Under the pieces are notes generated by a model. That model worked only from the letters and a program-made list of their open reading frames with translations, ran no database searches and was not told where the DNA came from. Made by a program: the position numbers and the translations under genes. Shown here piece after piece: positions 1 through 8,344 of a stretch of DNA of 20,514 bases. This stretch comes from Candidatus Omnitrophota bacterium (GTDB lineage: Bacteria; Omnitrophota; Gorgyraeia; Tantalellales; Tantalellaceae). Where the stretch lies: assembly GCA_018814505.1 (NCBI GenBank), contig JAHIZQ010000040.1:1-20514 (forward strand), read 5' to 3'. Each line of letters begins with the position of its first letter. Position 1 is the first letter of the stretch.

Positions 1-31
1 ATTTCAAATTTCAAAAAAATAACACTAGCAA

Positions 32-3000
32 ATGCAGAAACAGAAAAAAAATAAAACCTACCAAGAGTATTATAATCAGTTAAATGATGAACAGAAAAAG
101 GTTGTTGATTTTGTTGACGGCCCAGTTTTGGTTCTAGCCGGACCTGGGACAGGAAAAACTCAACTTTTATCGGTGCGTGCCGCGAATATAATACAGCAAA
201 AGAAGTCTCTTGCGGAGAATATTCTTATATTAACATTTTCAAATGCCGCCGCAAATGCCATGCGGGAGCGCCTTGCGCTGATAATAGGACATTCGGGCTA
301 TGAAGTGGAAATAGAAACATTTCACAGTTTCGCGAATTCGATTGTTTTGGAATCAGAAGGAGCTCTAAAGTATTCCAGAGACCAGATTGAAATCGATGAA
401 ATCGAAAAAGTTCGGGCTATAGAATACATTTTGGATAATGTCTCAGGAGTCCAGCCGCTCAGGCCTTTTGGCGCGCCTTATTCATTTCGTTCGGAAATAG
501 AAAAACGAATAAGTGAACTAAAAAATGAAGCAATTATGCCCCATGAGTTTAAGGAGAATATAAAAAATTTAGAGCCTGATGGTGTGGATATAGAAGAAAA
601 ACATGTGGTACGATTAAACGCGCTTGCGCTTATTTATGAAAAATATGAACAATTAAAAAATGAAAATTGTGAACTCTTGTTTGACCAAAGGGGCAGGCGA
701 GACTATGACGATATGATATTAACGGCGTTAAACGCTTTTAGGCAGGACAAAACTCTCAGGAAATTTTTCCAGCGTCAGTATAAATACATAATGGTCGATG
801 AATTTCAGGATACAAATGGTACGCAACTTGAACTTTTGTTTAGCATACTGGATCCTGACACGAAAAACATTTGCTGTGTAGGGGATGATGACCAATCAAT
901 TTTTAGATTTCAGGGAGCTTCACTTTCAAATTTTAGAATTTTAAAAGAACGGTTGCCGCATCTTCAAACAATAGAGCTTTTTCGTAATTACCGTTCGGTT
1001 AATGATATTTTGAGTTTGGCCGATAGGATTATTAAACAGATTCCAGAGGATGAACGTCTTTCTTCAAAAAAACTTGTTGGGGCGAAAACGTATTCAAGTC
1101 AAAATGTTAAGCTTATGGAGTTTGCCACTTCGGAAGAGGAACTTAGTTTTCTTGTTGACGAGATAGAAAAGCAGGCTGACATTATACGAAGTGATGCGAT
1201 GCTCACAGACGAAGAAAGGCAAAAGCCGTATAATAATATTGCGGTTTTAGTGCGTAAAAGAGCGCAAATACTTAAGGTTATAGACGCATTTTTAAGAGCC
1301 GGTATCCCATACGCGACTGACGGGAAAGAAGATATCCGTCAGGAAAAACGTGTGCGTCAAATGTTGGACGTACTGGAGCTGGCTAATATTGATATCCGTG
1401 ATAATGAGAAAAAGTCGTTGACGCTGTATAAAATCCTTACCGCAGATTATCTTGAAGTTGATCTTTCAGATATCATGAAACTCGTTTCATATGTTAACGC
1501 TAAGAAGTATTCGAAAAACTCAAGAAGAGGCAAAGTCGGCGTGAATTTTTTTCAGGAATTTCATGCTAATTTTCCGGTAGAAAAAGATGAAGTGCCTTCA
1601 AAAGAGAATTCGAACGGTTTAGACATCGCGAGGGAATTAATGTTTAAAGATATAGGCGCTTTGCATAAAGCGGCCTGGGCGATAAATAGATTGCTTCAAG
1701 ACGCATCCAACAGGCCTGTGCATGATTTGTTATTGCAGTATATTGCGGACACACGGTTATACCGCTATATTTTGGATCGATATGAACAGGATAAAGTTCT
1801 TAAGATTCGGGATCTTAGGGCTTTGAGTTCGTTTATCAATAAGGTTAAAGAGTCAGATCTATCCAAACCTGCGTTAAATCTTCAAGCATTTATGGAAGAA
1901 CTTTCTATGAGAGAAGCGCATGGGATGCCACTTGAAGGGAATATTGCCACACAAAGCCAGAATGGGGTAAGATTGTATACCGCTCATTCATCAAAAGGGC
2001 TGGAATTTTATACGGTATTTGTGCCGTTCTGTCTTGGAAAGAAAAACTGGCCTGCAAGAACAAAAATTGAAATTATTCCCCTGCCACCTGATATATACAA
2101 AAGCAAAAAGAGAGTGGAAGATAAAAACACTAGAAAGCTATTAGCGCATTATGATGAAATTAGGCTTTTTTATGTGGCATCTACCAGAGCAAAGGCGTCT
2201 ATTTTTTATACAGCGGCCCCGGAAGGAAAAGTAATTATAACCCCATTTTTGAATCAGGTAGGGATTAATCACGAAACCGCGGTTATTGATGAAGAACAGT
2301 TTTTAATTAATTTTCTGGCTTCATCTAAAAAACGGGATCCGGTTGACTCTGCGGTAGCTGTTCTCTCGGATGTTATTAGTACGCTTGTTTTAAATCCTAC
2401 GAGCTTAAACAATTACGTTACATGCAGACGAAAGTTTTTGTATGATAATGTTCTTCGTCTTCCAGGCCGAAAAAATCAGCACCTGGTTTTTGGTAATTGC
2501 GCGCATAAAGCGTTGGAGGAAGTATACTTAAATTTTATGAAAACAGAAGTTTTTCCGGACTTTAATTTTTTCAAAGAAGCGTTTAAAAATGAACTAGAGT
2601 TTCAGGGCGCCAATAATCAGATCAAAAAGTGGTGTTTAGATAAAGTTGATGTTACGATAAGGGCGTGGTATGAGGGTGAGTCTCGTTTTCCGGTTATGCC
2701 TGTTGATCTCGAGAACAAACTGGAAATCGTGCTGACCGGGGGAATATTGTTTAAAGGTACCTTTGATAAAATAGAGTTGGAAACGGATGGTTCTATAAGG
2801 GTTGTGGATTATAAAACCGGGAAACCGGATAAGCATATAAAAGCTATCGCGAATTGTCATGAAGTTTCGGCAAAAGAATGTGATGATTATTTTAGGCAAC
2901 TTATTGCGTATAAAATGTTATATGAGCGGACTCGTCATGTAAATGATAAAAAAATAGTTTCAACAGGCGTGCTTAAGTTTTTAGAACCTGCGGGTGCGAC

Positions 3001-3199
3001 TGTTAAAAAATATAATTTGGAAAAAGGTATTTTTAGAGATGAAATTGTAAAACTTACGGATACAATGGTGCGTAACTTTGAAATTTTTATTGTCGAATGC
3101 TGGAAAGACATACAAGCTTTGAAGTTTGAACAGCTTAAGGAGCGGGATGATAAAGAAAAATGCGCGAGGTGTGAATATGACTCAATTTGCTGGGGATAG
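32..3199 (+). CDS. UvrD/PcrA-type helicase fused to Fe-S RecB/Cas4-like nuclease
   Basis: Predicted ATP-dependent 3'-5' DNA helicase with a C-terminal nuclease, acting in DNA repair or recombination. Visible helicase motifs are Walker A GPGTGKTQ (residues 37-44), Walker B DEFQDT (256-261), GDDDQSIFRFQGA (284-296), motif V around 647-660 and motif VI FYVASTRA (about 713-720). The last ~270 residues carry a PD-(D/E)XK nuclease: H825, D912, VDYKTG with D926 and K928, and the QxxxY motif at 956-960. Cys798 with C1044-x2-C1047-x5-C1053 matches the split four-cysteine 4Fe-4S pattern of AddB and Cas4. Helicase and nuclease in one 1055-residue chain resembles AddA/AddB parts merged. The ATG at 32 follows an in-frame TAA at 20-22, so the gene is complete at its 5' end; no clear Shine-Dalgarno is present. 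A YhaM-like gene follows 67 bases downstream. The family call is firm; the pathway is inferred. Confidence 0.93.
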   Translation: MQKQKKNKTYQEYYNQLNDEQKKVVDFVDGPVLVLAGPGTGKTQLLSVRAANIIQQKKSLAENILILTFSNAAANAMRERLALIIGHSGYEVEIETFHSFANSIVLESEGALKYSRDQIEIDEIEKVRAIEYILDNVSGVQPLRPFGAPYSFRSEIEKRISELKNEAIMPHEFKENIKNLEPDGVDIEEKHVVRLNALALIYEKYEQLKNENCELLFDQRGRRDYDDMILTALNAFRQDKTLRKFFQRQYKYIMVDEFQDTNGTQLELLFSILDPDTKNICCVGDDDQSIFRFQGASLSNFRILKERLPHLQTIELFRNYRSVNDILSLADRIIKQIPEDERLSSKKLVGAKTYSSQNVKLMEFATSEEELSFLVDEIEKQADIIRSDAMLTDEERQKPYNNIAVLVRKRAQILKVIDAFLRAGIPYATDGKEDIRQEKRVRQMLDVLELANIDIRDNEKKSLTLYKILTADYLEVDLSDIMKLVSYVNAKKYSKNSRRGKVGVNFFQEFHANFPVEKDEVPSKENSNGLDIARELMFKDIGALHKAAWAINRLLQDASNRPVHDLLLQYIADTRLYRYILDRYEQDKVLKIRDLRALSSFINKVKESDLSKPALNLQAFMEELSMREAHGMPLEGNIATQSQNGVRLYTAHSSKGLEFYTVFVPFCLGKKNWPARTKIEIIPLPPDIYKSKKRVEDKNTRKLLAHYDEIRLFYVASTRAKASIFYTAAPEGKVIITPFLNQVGINHETAVIDEEQFLINFLASSKKRDPVDSAVAVLSDVISTLVLNPTSLNNYVTCRRKFLYDNVLRLPGRKNQHLVFGNCAHKALEEVYLNFMKTEVFPDFNFFKEAFKNELEFQGANNQIKKWCLDKVDVTIRAWYEGESRFPVMPVDLENKLEIVLTGGILFKGTFDKIELETDGSIRVVDYKTGKPDKHIKAIANCHEVSAKECDDYFRQLIAYKMLYERTRHVNDKKIVSTGVLKFLEPAGATVKKYNLEKGIFRDEIVKLTDTMVRNFEIFIVECWKDIQALKFEQLKERDDKEKCARCEYDSICWG

Positions 3200-3266
3200 G
3201 GCGTGTTTTAGCAATTGTTGGTTTTGATTAGAATTTTTAGTGTGTTGTTTAGACGGGGAGGGTTCA

Positions 3267-4307
3267 GTGGATAAAAAATTTATTGCGGATTTTAAAGTTA
3301 ATGAACAGATTAATTCAGTTTTTATGCTTAGAAAAAAAAACCTGAAACTAACAAAGTATGATAAACCGTATCTTGAAATGACGCTTTCGGATAAAACCGG
3401 GAAAATAGAAGGCCGCTTATGGGACGATGCTGAAAAGTACTTTGAAGCATCAGATACGGGAGATTTTGTTCTCGTAAAGGGTACGGTTGATAAATACCGG
3501 GACGAAAAACAGTTAAAGATTGATTATTTGGTGAAGGCCGATGAAAGGGCTTTTCGTTATGAGGATATGGTACGAGTTGTAGAGAACAGGGATAAGTTTT
3601 ATAACGACATTTTGGTCTATTTAGAAAGCATTAAAAATGTATGGGTACAGTCTCTTTCGAAGTTATTTGTTGAAGATACAGAATTAATGTCTGCGTTTAA
3701 AGATGGAATCGGGGGAAAGAGCTGGCATAACGCGTACATAGGCGGGTTAATGGAACACACATTTGAGGTAATGTACATTTCGCAAAAAATGTGTATTTTG
3801 TGTGATGAAGCAGATAGGGATATAACGCTTTTTGGCGCGTTTATTCATGATATCGGAAAAGTGCGTGAACTGGATCCAAAAAAACTCGAATATACGGTTG
3901 AAGGTGGCCTTTTGGGGCATATTGCCATAGGATACAGGATTCTTACAGAAAAAATCAGTGAAATTAAAGATTTTCCATACGATTTACGGTTACGGTTGGA
4001 ACATATTATTCTCAGTCATCATGGAGAATACGAACAGCAATCGCCGGTTTTGCCTAAAACTCTTGAAGCCACAATTATATATCACGCGGATGAACTTGTG
4101 TCGCAAGCAAATGCCATAAAAGAAATACAGGTTGGCCAAAAAGAGGAAGGTAAAATATGGAGTAATTATGTTACAATCAAAAACAGGAAATACTTTATCA
4201 AGTCAGCAAAGGAAGAGGCCTGGAACAGTGCAAAAAGTGAGAATGAAAAAGTGAAGCGTCTTGAAAATCCTGATGAAGAATCGGATGAAATAGGTGATTT
4301 GTTTTAA
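3267..4307 (+). CDS. yhaM: YhaM-like 3'-5' exoribonuclease (OB-fold + HD domain)
   Basis: The protein has an N-terminal OB-fold nucleic-acid-binding region (about residues 10-90, with the TGKIEGRLW stretch) followed by an HD-superfamily metal-dependent phosphohydrolase domain. This is the architecture of YhaM, a 3'-5' exonuclease that trims RNA and some DNA. Metal-site residues visible are H154, H164, the doublet H194-D195 in FIHDIGK, H218, H251-H252 in SHHGEYE and D275. I chose the GTG at 3267 because GGGGAGGG (3255-3262) lies 4 bases before it. An upstream in-frame GTG at 3240 has no ribosome binding site and would add nine unconserved-looking residues. It gives 346 residues, slightly longer than Bacillus YhaM, because of a charged C-terminal tail. 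It is probably cotranscribed with the helicase upstream and the metallopeptidase 26 bases downstream. Confidence 0.88.
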   Translation: MDKKFIADFKVNEQINSVFMLRKKNLKLTKYDKPYLEMTLSDKTGKIEGRLWDDAEKYFEASDTGDFVLVKGTVDKYRDEKQLKIDYLVKADERAFRYEDMVRVVENRDKFYNDILVYLESIKNVWVQSLSKLFVEDTELMSAFKDGIGGKSWHNAYIGGLMEHTFEVMYISQKMCILCDEADRDITLFGAFIHDIGKVRELDPKKLEYTVEGGLLGHIAIGYRILTEKISEIKDFPYDLRLRLEHIILSHHGEYEQQSPVLPKTLEATIIYHADELVSQANAIKEIQVGQKEEGKIWSNYVTIKNRKYFIKSAKEEAWNSAKSENEKVKRLENPDEESDEIGDLF

Positions 4308-4333
4308 TAATTTATTTTTGATCGAAATAAAAA

Positions 4334-4702
4334 ATGAACCGTAAAAAATTTGAAAAACTGGTTATAGAGACACTCGAAGCATTGCCGAGAGTTTTTAAAA
4401 ATAGTTTAAAAAATATTGATGTTGTTATTGAAGATGAACCGTCTGCTGGCCAGGAAGATAAACTTGACGCTTCACACTGTAAAGTTGTTTTGGGATTGTA
4501 TCAAGGCGTTCCATTGTCACGACGGAGTCATTGTTACGGCATGGTGATGCCTGATAAGGTGTATATTTTTCAGAAAAATATTGAAAAAGTCTGTGGTTCT
4601 GATGAAGAAATAACGCGACTAGTGAGGCGTACCGTTCAGCACGAACTAGCTCATCATTTTGGAATTTCTGACCAAAGGATGAGAGATCTTGACGTTTACT
4701 AA
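4334..4702 (+). CDS. Small zincin-like metallopeptidase (PF06262/DUF1025-type)
   Basis: This 122-residue protein ends with the zinc-peptidase signature HELAH (residues 103-107), followed by HFGISDQRMRDLD, which fits the minimal zincin family PF06262 (MMP1-like). His103 and His107 would bind zinc, Glu104 would act as general base, and a downstream Asp (113, 118 or 120) is the candidate third ligand. The length is normal for the family, which consists of single-domain cytosolic proteins of unknown physiological substrate. There is no signal peptide or membrane segment. It starts 26 bases after the YhaM-like gene, so it is likely the last gene of that operon; no convincing Shine-Dalgarno is visible. 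It converges on the - strand membrane protein gene, with only 46 bases between the stop codons and no clear hairpin there. Confidence 0.82.
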   Translation: MNRKKFEKLVIETLEALPRVFKNSLKNIDVVIEDEPSAGQEDKLDASHCKVVLGLYQGVPLSRRSHCYGMVMPDKVYIFQKNIEKVCGSDEEITRLVRRTVQHELAHHFGISDQRMRDLDVY

Positions 4703-4748
4703 ACTTATCTCTCCAGGTAACTCATTATTATTCTAGAATGTAATTCGA

Positions 4749-5768
4749 TTAGTTTTTGTTGACTCGGATATTATCAATGCAGATGTGTCCATTGTAAAGG
4801 GTGTTATACGATTCTATTCGCAATGCAAGTTTGCGTATGTCGGATTTAATCGTATTATTGATTTTTACTTGGTTCCAGTCTTTGCTTTGTTCTGTTAAGT
4901 CGGCTTTAATAGTAACCCATTTGCCAGGTGACAATCTTACGGTGTGGTTCATTTCAATAAAGTCCCAATTTTCTCCGGCACTTAATATAAGCTTGCCGCG
5001 AATTTCTGTTTCAGGTGCTTCAAGAGGCAAGTATACATCGGCTGAGATCGAATCGTAATTTGAAAGGTCAAGGTACTGTTGAATTTCAACCAGGGCGGCC
5101 GTCCATGTTCGTCCGGGAAATTCTACAAAAAGTTCAAGGCAACCTTTGCCATGACTTGAAATGTAATCAATTTTATCAATGAACCGTGCTACATGATCCT
5201 GCTTATCGAGTTCCCAGGAAGGTATTTCCCATCCGCTTAAATCATTTTCAAAGCTGTAAAGAGTTTTGTTCTCTGGGAGTGAAATGCTTGTTTTGCTAAG
5301 TAGAACTGGAAGCTCTTTGCCTGGGTCTGCCTCAGGACTGAGTATAGTTGAAGTAGTCGTAGTATTTTCGCCATGTTCTGCATTTGGCAGTTTATTGTTA
5401 TCAAAACCCGTCGTAATATCATTTTCCCATGTTTCTGGAGCAAGAGGGCTTTTCCGCACAGGCTCGATACTAACATGTACGTTGAAAATAACACGTTTTT
5501 GTTGGAAAAACCATACCGTGGGAATGACTAAACCCGCAATAAGTATCAACGCGATGATCCAGCGTGTGAACCGTGCGGATGTTGTATGATTTCTTTTTGT
5601 GGGCGCGTTTTTTACGTTGTTTCTTTTCGCAATTTTTTTAAAATGATTTTGTTGAAGCAATTTGCGGATGTCGTCTGGCTGTTCTTTTTTCTCATTCAGC
5701 GTATTATTCCGAAAATAAGTTTTTGATAACTCAAAATCAATTTTGTCCGGCGTTTTTGTCCCTTGCAT
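4749..5768 (-). CDS. Single-pass membrane protein with beta-sandwich/CBM-like C-terminal domain
   Basis: I do not recognise a named family. Starting at the ATG at 5768 gives 339 residues; a TTG at 5804 would add 12 more, but neither has a good ribosome binding site. Residues 1-66 are polar and basic (predicted cytoplasmic). A hydrophobic segment at about 70-88 (IIALILIAGLVIPTVWFF) is a single transmembrane helix, and the rest should be outside the inner membrane. A Thr/Pro/Glu-rich linker (about 105-170) leads to a C-terminal domain (about 175-339). That domain begins LYSFENDLSGW and ends with HICIDNIRV, with alternating strand-like stretches and conserved-looking tryptophans. This is typical of galactose-binding-like/CBM beta-sandwich modules attached to glycan-active proteins. 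The gene is divergent from the ParA-CBM48 gene, and a shared carbohydrate theme is inferred from that. Confidence 0.72.
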   Translation of the reverse strand: MQGTKTPDKIDFELSKTYFRNNTLNEKKEQPDDIRKLLQQNHFKKIAKRNNVKNAPTKRNHTTSARFTRWIIALILIAGLVIPTVWFFQQKRVIFNVHVSIEPVRKSPLAPETWENDITTGFDNNKLPNAEHGENTTTTSTILSPEADPGKELPVLLSKTSISLPENKTLYSFENDLSGWEIPSWELDKQDHVARFIDKIDYISSHGKGCLELFVEFPGRTWTAALVEIQQYLDLSNYDSISADVYLPLEAPETEIRGKLILSAGENWDFIEMNHTVRLSPGKWVTIKADLTEQSKDWNQVKINNTIKSDIRKLALRIESYNTLYNGHICIDNIRVNKN

Positions 5769-5812
5769 AATTGTGTCCAACTGGTTGTGGTGTGAAAAAA
5801 ACAATAAAAAAT

Positions 5813-5841
5813 ATTATATACTACAAAATTAGAAAAAGCAC
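5813..5841 (-). promoter_or_regulatory. Possible promoter of the - strand membrane protein gene
   Basis: Read on the - strand, a perfect TATAAT -10 hexamer lies at 5818-5813, about 45 bases before the ATG at 5768. No good -35 hexamer is seen at the expected spacing, so this rests on the -10 match in a very AT-rich stretch and is weak. Confidence 0.35.
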
Positions 5842-5902
5842 GTCTAAAAATAAAAAATGTGAACTTTGTGCGAGAAAATTACGGATTTGTAGAGTTTGTC
5901 TG

Positions 5903-5931
5903 TTTACAAGGTTATGCCCATATGATATACT
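5903..5931 (+). promoter_or_regulatory. Sigma70-type promoter of the ParA-CBM48 gene
   Basis: TTTACA at 5903-5908 (five of six matches to TTGACA) is followed by a 17-base spacer and TATACT at 5926-5931, with a TG dinucleotide just upstream of the -10. Transcription would begin near 5938, giving a leader of about 57 bases before the strong Shine-Dalgarno of the downstream gene. Confidence 0.62.
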
Positions 5932-5994
5932 TGCATTTGTCGTACCTGTATTGAAAATTTGATAGGAAACTTCAAATCATTGTCAGGAGGAGAT

Positions 5995-7038
5995 ATGAAA
6001 GTTATTTCAATCGCGAATCAAAAAGGCGGTTGTGGCAAAACTACGCTGGCGGTGAATATCGCGGCGACGCTTTCTAATTTAGGCAATGAAACTCTTCTAA
6101 TCGATCTTGACCCGCAGGCTCACGCTACTTTTGCCTTAGGTCTTTCGGGGAAATCCTCGGAGCATAAAACTTCATATGACATATTCAGATCCCGTTTTAA
6201 TAAAGCAGATATTGATTTTGACGGATTAGTTATAAGTGATCGTGAAAAACTTTCATTTATTCCCGCGAACATGATGCTTAGCGCGGCTGAAATTAATCTA
6301 GGAGGCATTGACGGGGCCGCGGCAATATTGTCACAGACTTTAGCGCATCCGTATTTTGAAAAATATGCGTATGTTGTAATTGATTCACCGCCGAGTTTCG
6401 GATTTCTGACTTTAAATTCTATGTACGCGGCTGATGTTATACTAGTTCCGATGGATTTGAGTTATTTTGCTTTTAACGGTATTAATGGTGTTTATCGTGT
6501 GGCCAGTTTGTTGAATAGAGAAACTGGGCGTAGTCCTTCAATTTTTTTCGCAATGAATTTATTCGACAGCCGATCGAATTTTGCCAGGAAAATAGAAAAA
6601 GACGCGCGATCAAAATTGGGAGAATATCTTTTATCAACAAAAATACGTTCCAGTGTTCGTTTAAGAGAAGCCGCGAGCGAGGGGAAAACTATATTTGAAT
6701 ACGCGGATGAATCGCCATCCGCGTCAGATTTTATTAATCTTACATGTGAGATTTTAGTTGCCGAGAGCAAAAAAACTAATGCCATCATGAAAGAGTTTAT
6801 GCTTCACGCACCAGAAGCGGGTGCGGTTTATGTTCTTGGCGATTTTAATAATTGGCAGAAAACCGAAGCTAACAGGCTTACGAAACTTGAGAATGGACAT
6901 TGGTCGGGACATGTTACTTTACGGCGGGGAAAATATCGTTATAAATTTTTGGTAGATGACGAATGGATTCATGACCCAGAAAATCGTAAAGTTAGCGCAA
7001 ATGGATATGGTACGCATGATTCGATTGTTAAAGTGTGA
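5995..7038 (+). CDS. ParA/Soj-type ATPase fused to C-terminal CBM48/AMPK-beta-like glycogen-binding domain
   Basis: Residues 1 to about 260 are a ParA/MinD-superfamily ATPase: deviant Walker A KGGCGKTT (10-17), DLDPQ (about 37-41) and the Walker A'/B stretch VIDSPPSFG (128-136). Such proteins dimerise with ATP and position DNA, or cargo such as carboxysomes, over the nucleoid. Residues about 267-345 form a separate E-set domain like CBM48/AMPK-beta glycogen-binding modules. Its marks are VYVLGDFNNW (W287), a second aromatic W303, and YKFLVDDEWIHDPEN. The ATG at 5995 is chosen because AGGAGGAG ends a few bases upstream; an in-frame ATT 36 bases earlier has no such site. The gene ends in a strong terminator, so it is probably monocistronic. 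No ParB or parS-like gene is adjacent. The domains are clear; a role in placing glycogen-like cargo is only a hypothesis. Confidence 0.88.
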   Translation: MKVISIANQKGGCGKTTLAVNIAATLSNLGNETLLIDLDPQAHATFALGLSGKSSEHKTSYDIFRSRFNKADIDFDGLVISDREKLSFIPANMMLSAAEINLGGIDGAAAILSQTLAHPYFEKYAYVVIDSPPSFGFLTLNSMYAADVILVPMDLSYFAFNGINGVYRVASLLNRETGRSPSIFFAMNLFDSRSNFARKIEKDARSKLGEYLLSTKIRSSVRLREAASEGKTIFEYADESPSASDFINLTCEILVAESKKTNAIMKEFMLHAPEAGAVYVLGDFNNWQKTEANRLTKLENGHWSGHVTLRRGKYRYKFLVDDEWIHDPENRKVSANGYGTHDSIVKV

Positions 7039-7075
7039 AGGTTAGGTAGGTGCTAGGCACAAAAAAATAAAGATG

Positions 7076-7110
7076 AAAAGGGTTCCGGGTTGTTGACTGA
7101 ACCTTTTTTT
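7076..7110 (+). terminator. Intrinsic terminator after the ParA-CBM48 gene
   Basis: The left arm AAAAGGGTTC (7076-7085) pairs with GAACC (7099-7103) and the start of a seven-T run (7104-7110), with one G-U pair. It sits 38 bases after the stop codon and separates this gene from the GH130 gene. Confidence 0.75.
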
Positions 7111-7219
7111 GTTTATTATCAAGGTTTTCCACCTCAATTTACGATTACGATAGGGGTTTTATTGTCGAAATTGGACAGGTTCGAAAAGGTTTAAAAAAAA
7201 GTAGGTTCATAAAAAAAGC

Positions 7220-7248
7220 TTGAATTGTGGGTAAAAATATCGTTTAAT
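7220..7248 (+). promoter_or_regulatory. Sigma70-type promoter of the GH130 gene
   Basis: TTGAAT (7220-7225), a 17-base spacer and TTTAAT (7243-7248, five of six to TATAAT) lie about 75 bases upstream of the GH130 start and downstream of the terminator. The rest of the 7039-7321 gap shows nothing else I can support. Confidence 0.55.
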
Positions 7249-7321
7249 ACTATGAACTGTTTGGTACAACACTAACAATACTAATAATAACGACGACGTA
7301 AACTACAGAAAGGGAAATGTA

Positions 7322-8269
7322 ATGTCACAACCTATAATTTATCCAAAAACCAAAGAAAATATTGTTGTTCGGTATGAAGGCAATCCAATTTTAACAAAGG
7401 ATGATGTTCCAGTCGCGGCAAAAGGAGTTTATAATTCCGGATGTATAAAAACCGCGGAGGGGCAGTATGTCATGCTTTGCAGAGTTGAAACTCCGTCCAT
7501 GAAACAAATGATTTGGCCCGCAGATTCTGTTCAAGGCATAAAGTTTAAATTGCGCCCTGAACCTATAAAAATGCCGGATACAGATGAATTTAAAGAATAT
7601 ACGACTGGGATGTACTATGATCCGCGTGTTACTCAGATTGATGGGATTTATTATGTTGTGTTTGCATGTCATAGTGGGCATTCGTGCAGATTAGGGCTTC
7701 TGGAATCACCTGATATGAAAGAGTTTAAATGGCGGGGGTTTATTTCTGAAACTGATAATCGTAATGGGGTTCTTTTTCCTGAAAAAATAAATGGGTTATA
7801 TTGCCGTTTAGACAGGCCTAATACCGGTGATGGGAAAGGGTATATGTGGCTTTCGTATTCGCCTGATCTTATTCATTGGGGGCAGTCAAAAGCAGTAGCG
7901 TTTTCTCAGGACGAATGGGGTTGGAAGAAAAATGGTCCGGGAGCGGTACCTATAAGAACAGAAAAAGGATGGCTTGTTATTTACCATGCGGTTAATGTTC
8001 AGTGCGCGGCGCAGTATGTGTATCATCTGGGAGTTATGTTGTTGGATATTCACGATCCTTCAAAGATTGTTGCGCGCGCAAAAGCTCCGATACTTTCACC
8101 GACTACGGATTATGAACTTAGTGGATTAACATATGCAGTTGTTTTTACGTGCGGCGCGATAGTAGAATCTGACGGTGAAGTGAAAATATATTACGGTGGC
8201 GCGGATACTGTACAATGCTTGGCAACAGCGAGGATTGAAGATCTGGTAGACGCTTGTTTTAATAGGTGA
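7322..8269 (+). CDS. GH130 family glycoside phosphorylase/hydrolase
   Basis: A 315-residue five-bladed beta-propeller enzyme of glycoside hydrolase family 130. Most members phosphorolyse beta-1,4- or beta-1,2-mannosides, producing mannose 1-phosphate without using ATP. Supporting stretches are YEGNPILTKDDVP (18-30), YNSGCIKTAEGQYVMLCRVE (37-56), YDPRVTQIDGIYYV (99-112; D100 is the candidate proton-donor Asp), DRPNTGDGKGYMWLSYSPDL (164-183) and NGPGAVPIRTEKGWLVIYHA (204-223). The length is typical and no signal peptide is seen, so it is cytoplasmic. The start ATG follows AAAGGGA about 8 bases upstream. It has its own promoter, and the RF-like gene follows after 75 bases. Exact linkage specificity cannot be read from the sequence; no mannan transporter or mannosidase lies nearby. 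Confidence 0.88.
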   Translation: MSQPIIYPKTKENIVVRYEGNPILTKDDVPVAAKGVYNSGCIKTAEGQYVMLCRVETPSMKQMIWPADSVQGIKFKLRPEPIKMPDTDEFKEYTTGMYYDPRVTQIDGIYYVVFACHSGHSCRLGLLESPDMKEFKWRGFISETDNRNGVLFPEKINGLYCRLDRPNTGDGKGYMWLSYSPDLIHWGQSKAVAFSQDEWGWKKNGPGAVPIRTEKGWLVIYHAVNVQCAAQYVYHLGVMLLDIHDPSKIVARAKAPILSPTTDYELSGLTYAVVFTCGAIVESDGEVKIYYGGADTVQCLATARIEDLVDACFNR

Positions 8270-8344
8270 ACCGGTTCTTGATGTAGATACGGGTTTCTGT
8301 GTCTGTCCGTTAAATTAATGTAGATGTTCATAAGGATTAAATAT

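Noticed and set aside
4703-4748. Possible terminator between the convergent metallopeptidase and membrane-protein genes
   Set aside because: Only a short TTCTAGAA palindrome is present, without a stem of useful length followed by T residues.
5771-5962. Open frame of 63 codons on the + strand in the divergent intergenic region
   Set aside because: It overlaps the start of the - strand gene and the promoter of the ParA gene, has no ribosome binding site, and has a composition typical of AT-rich non-coding DNA.
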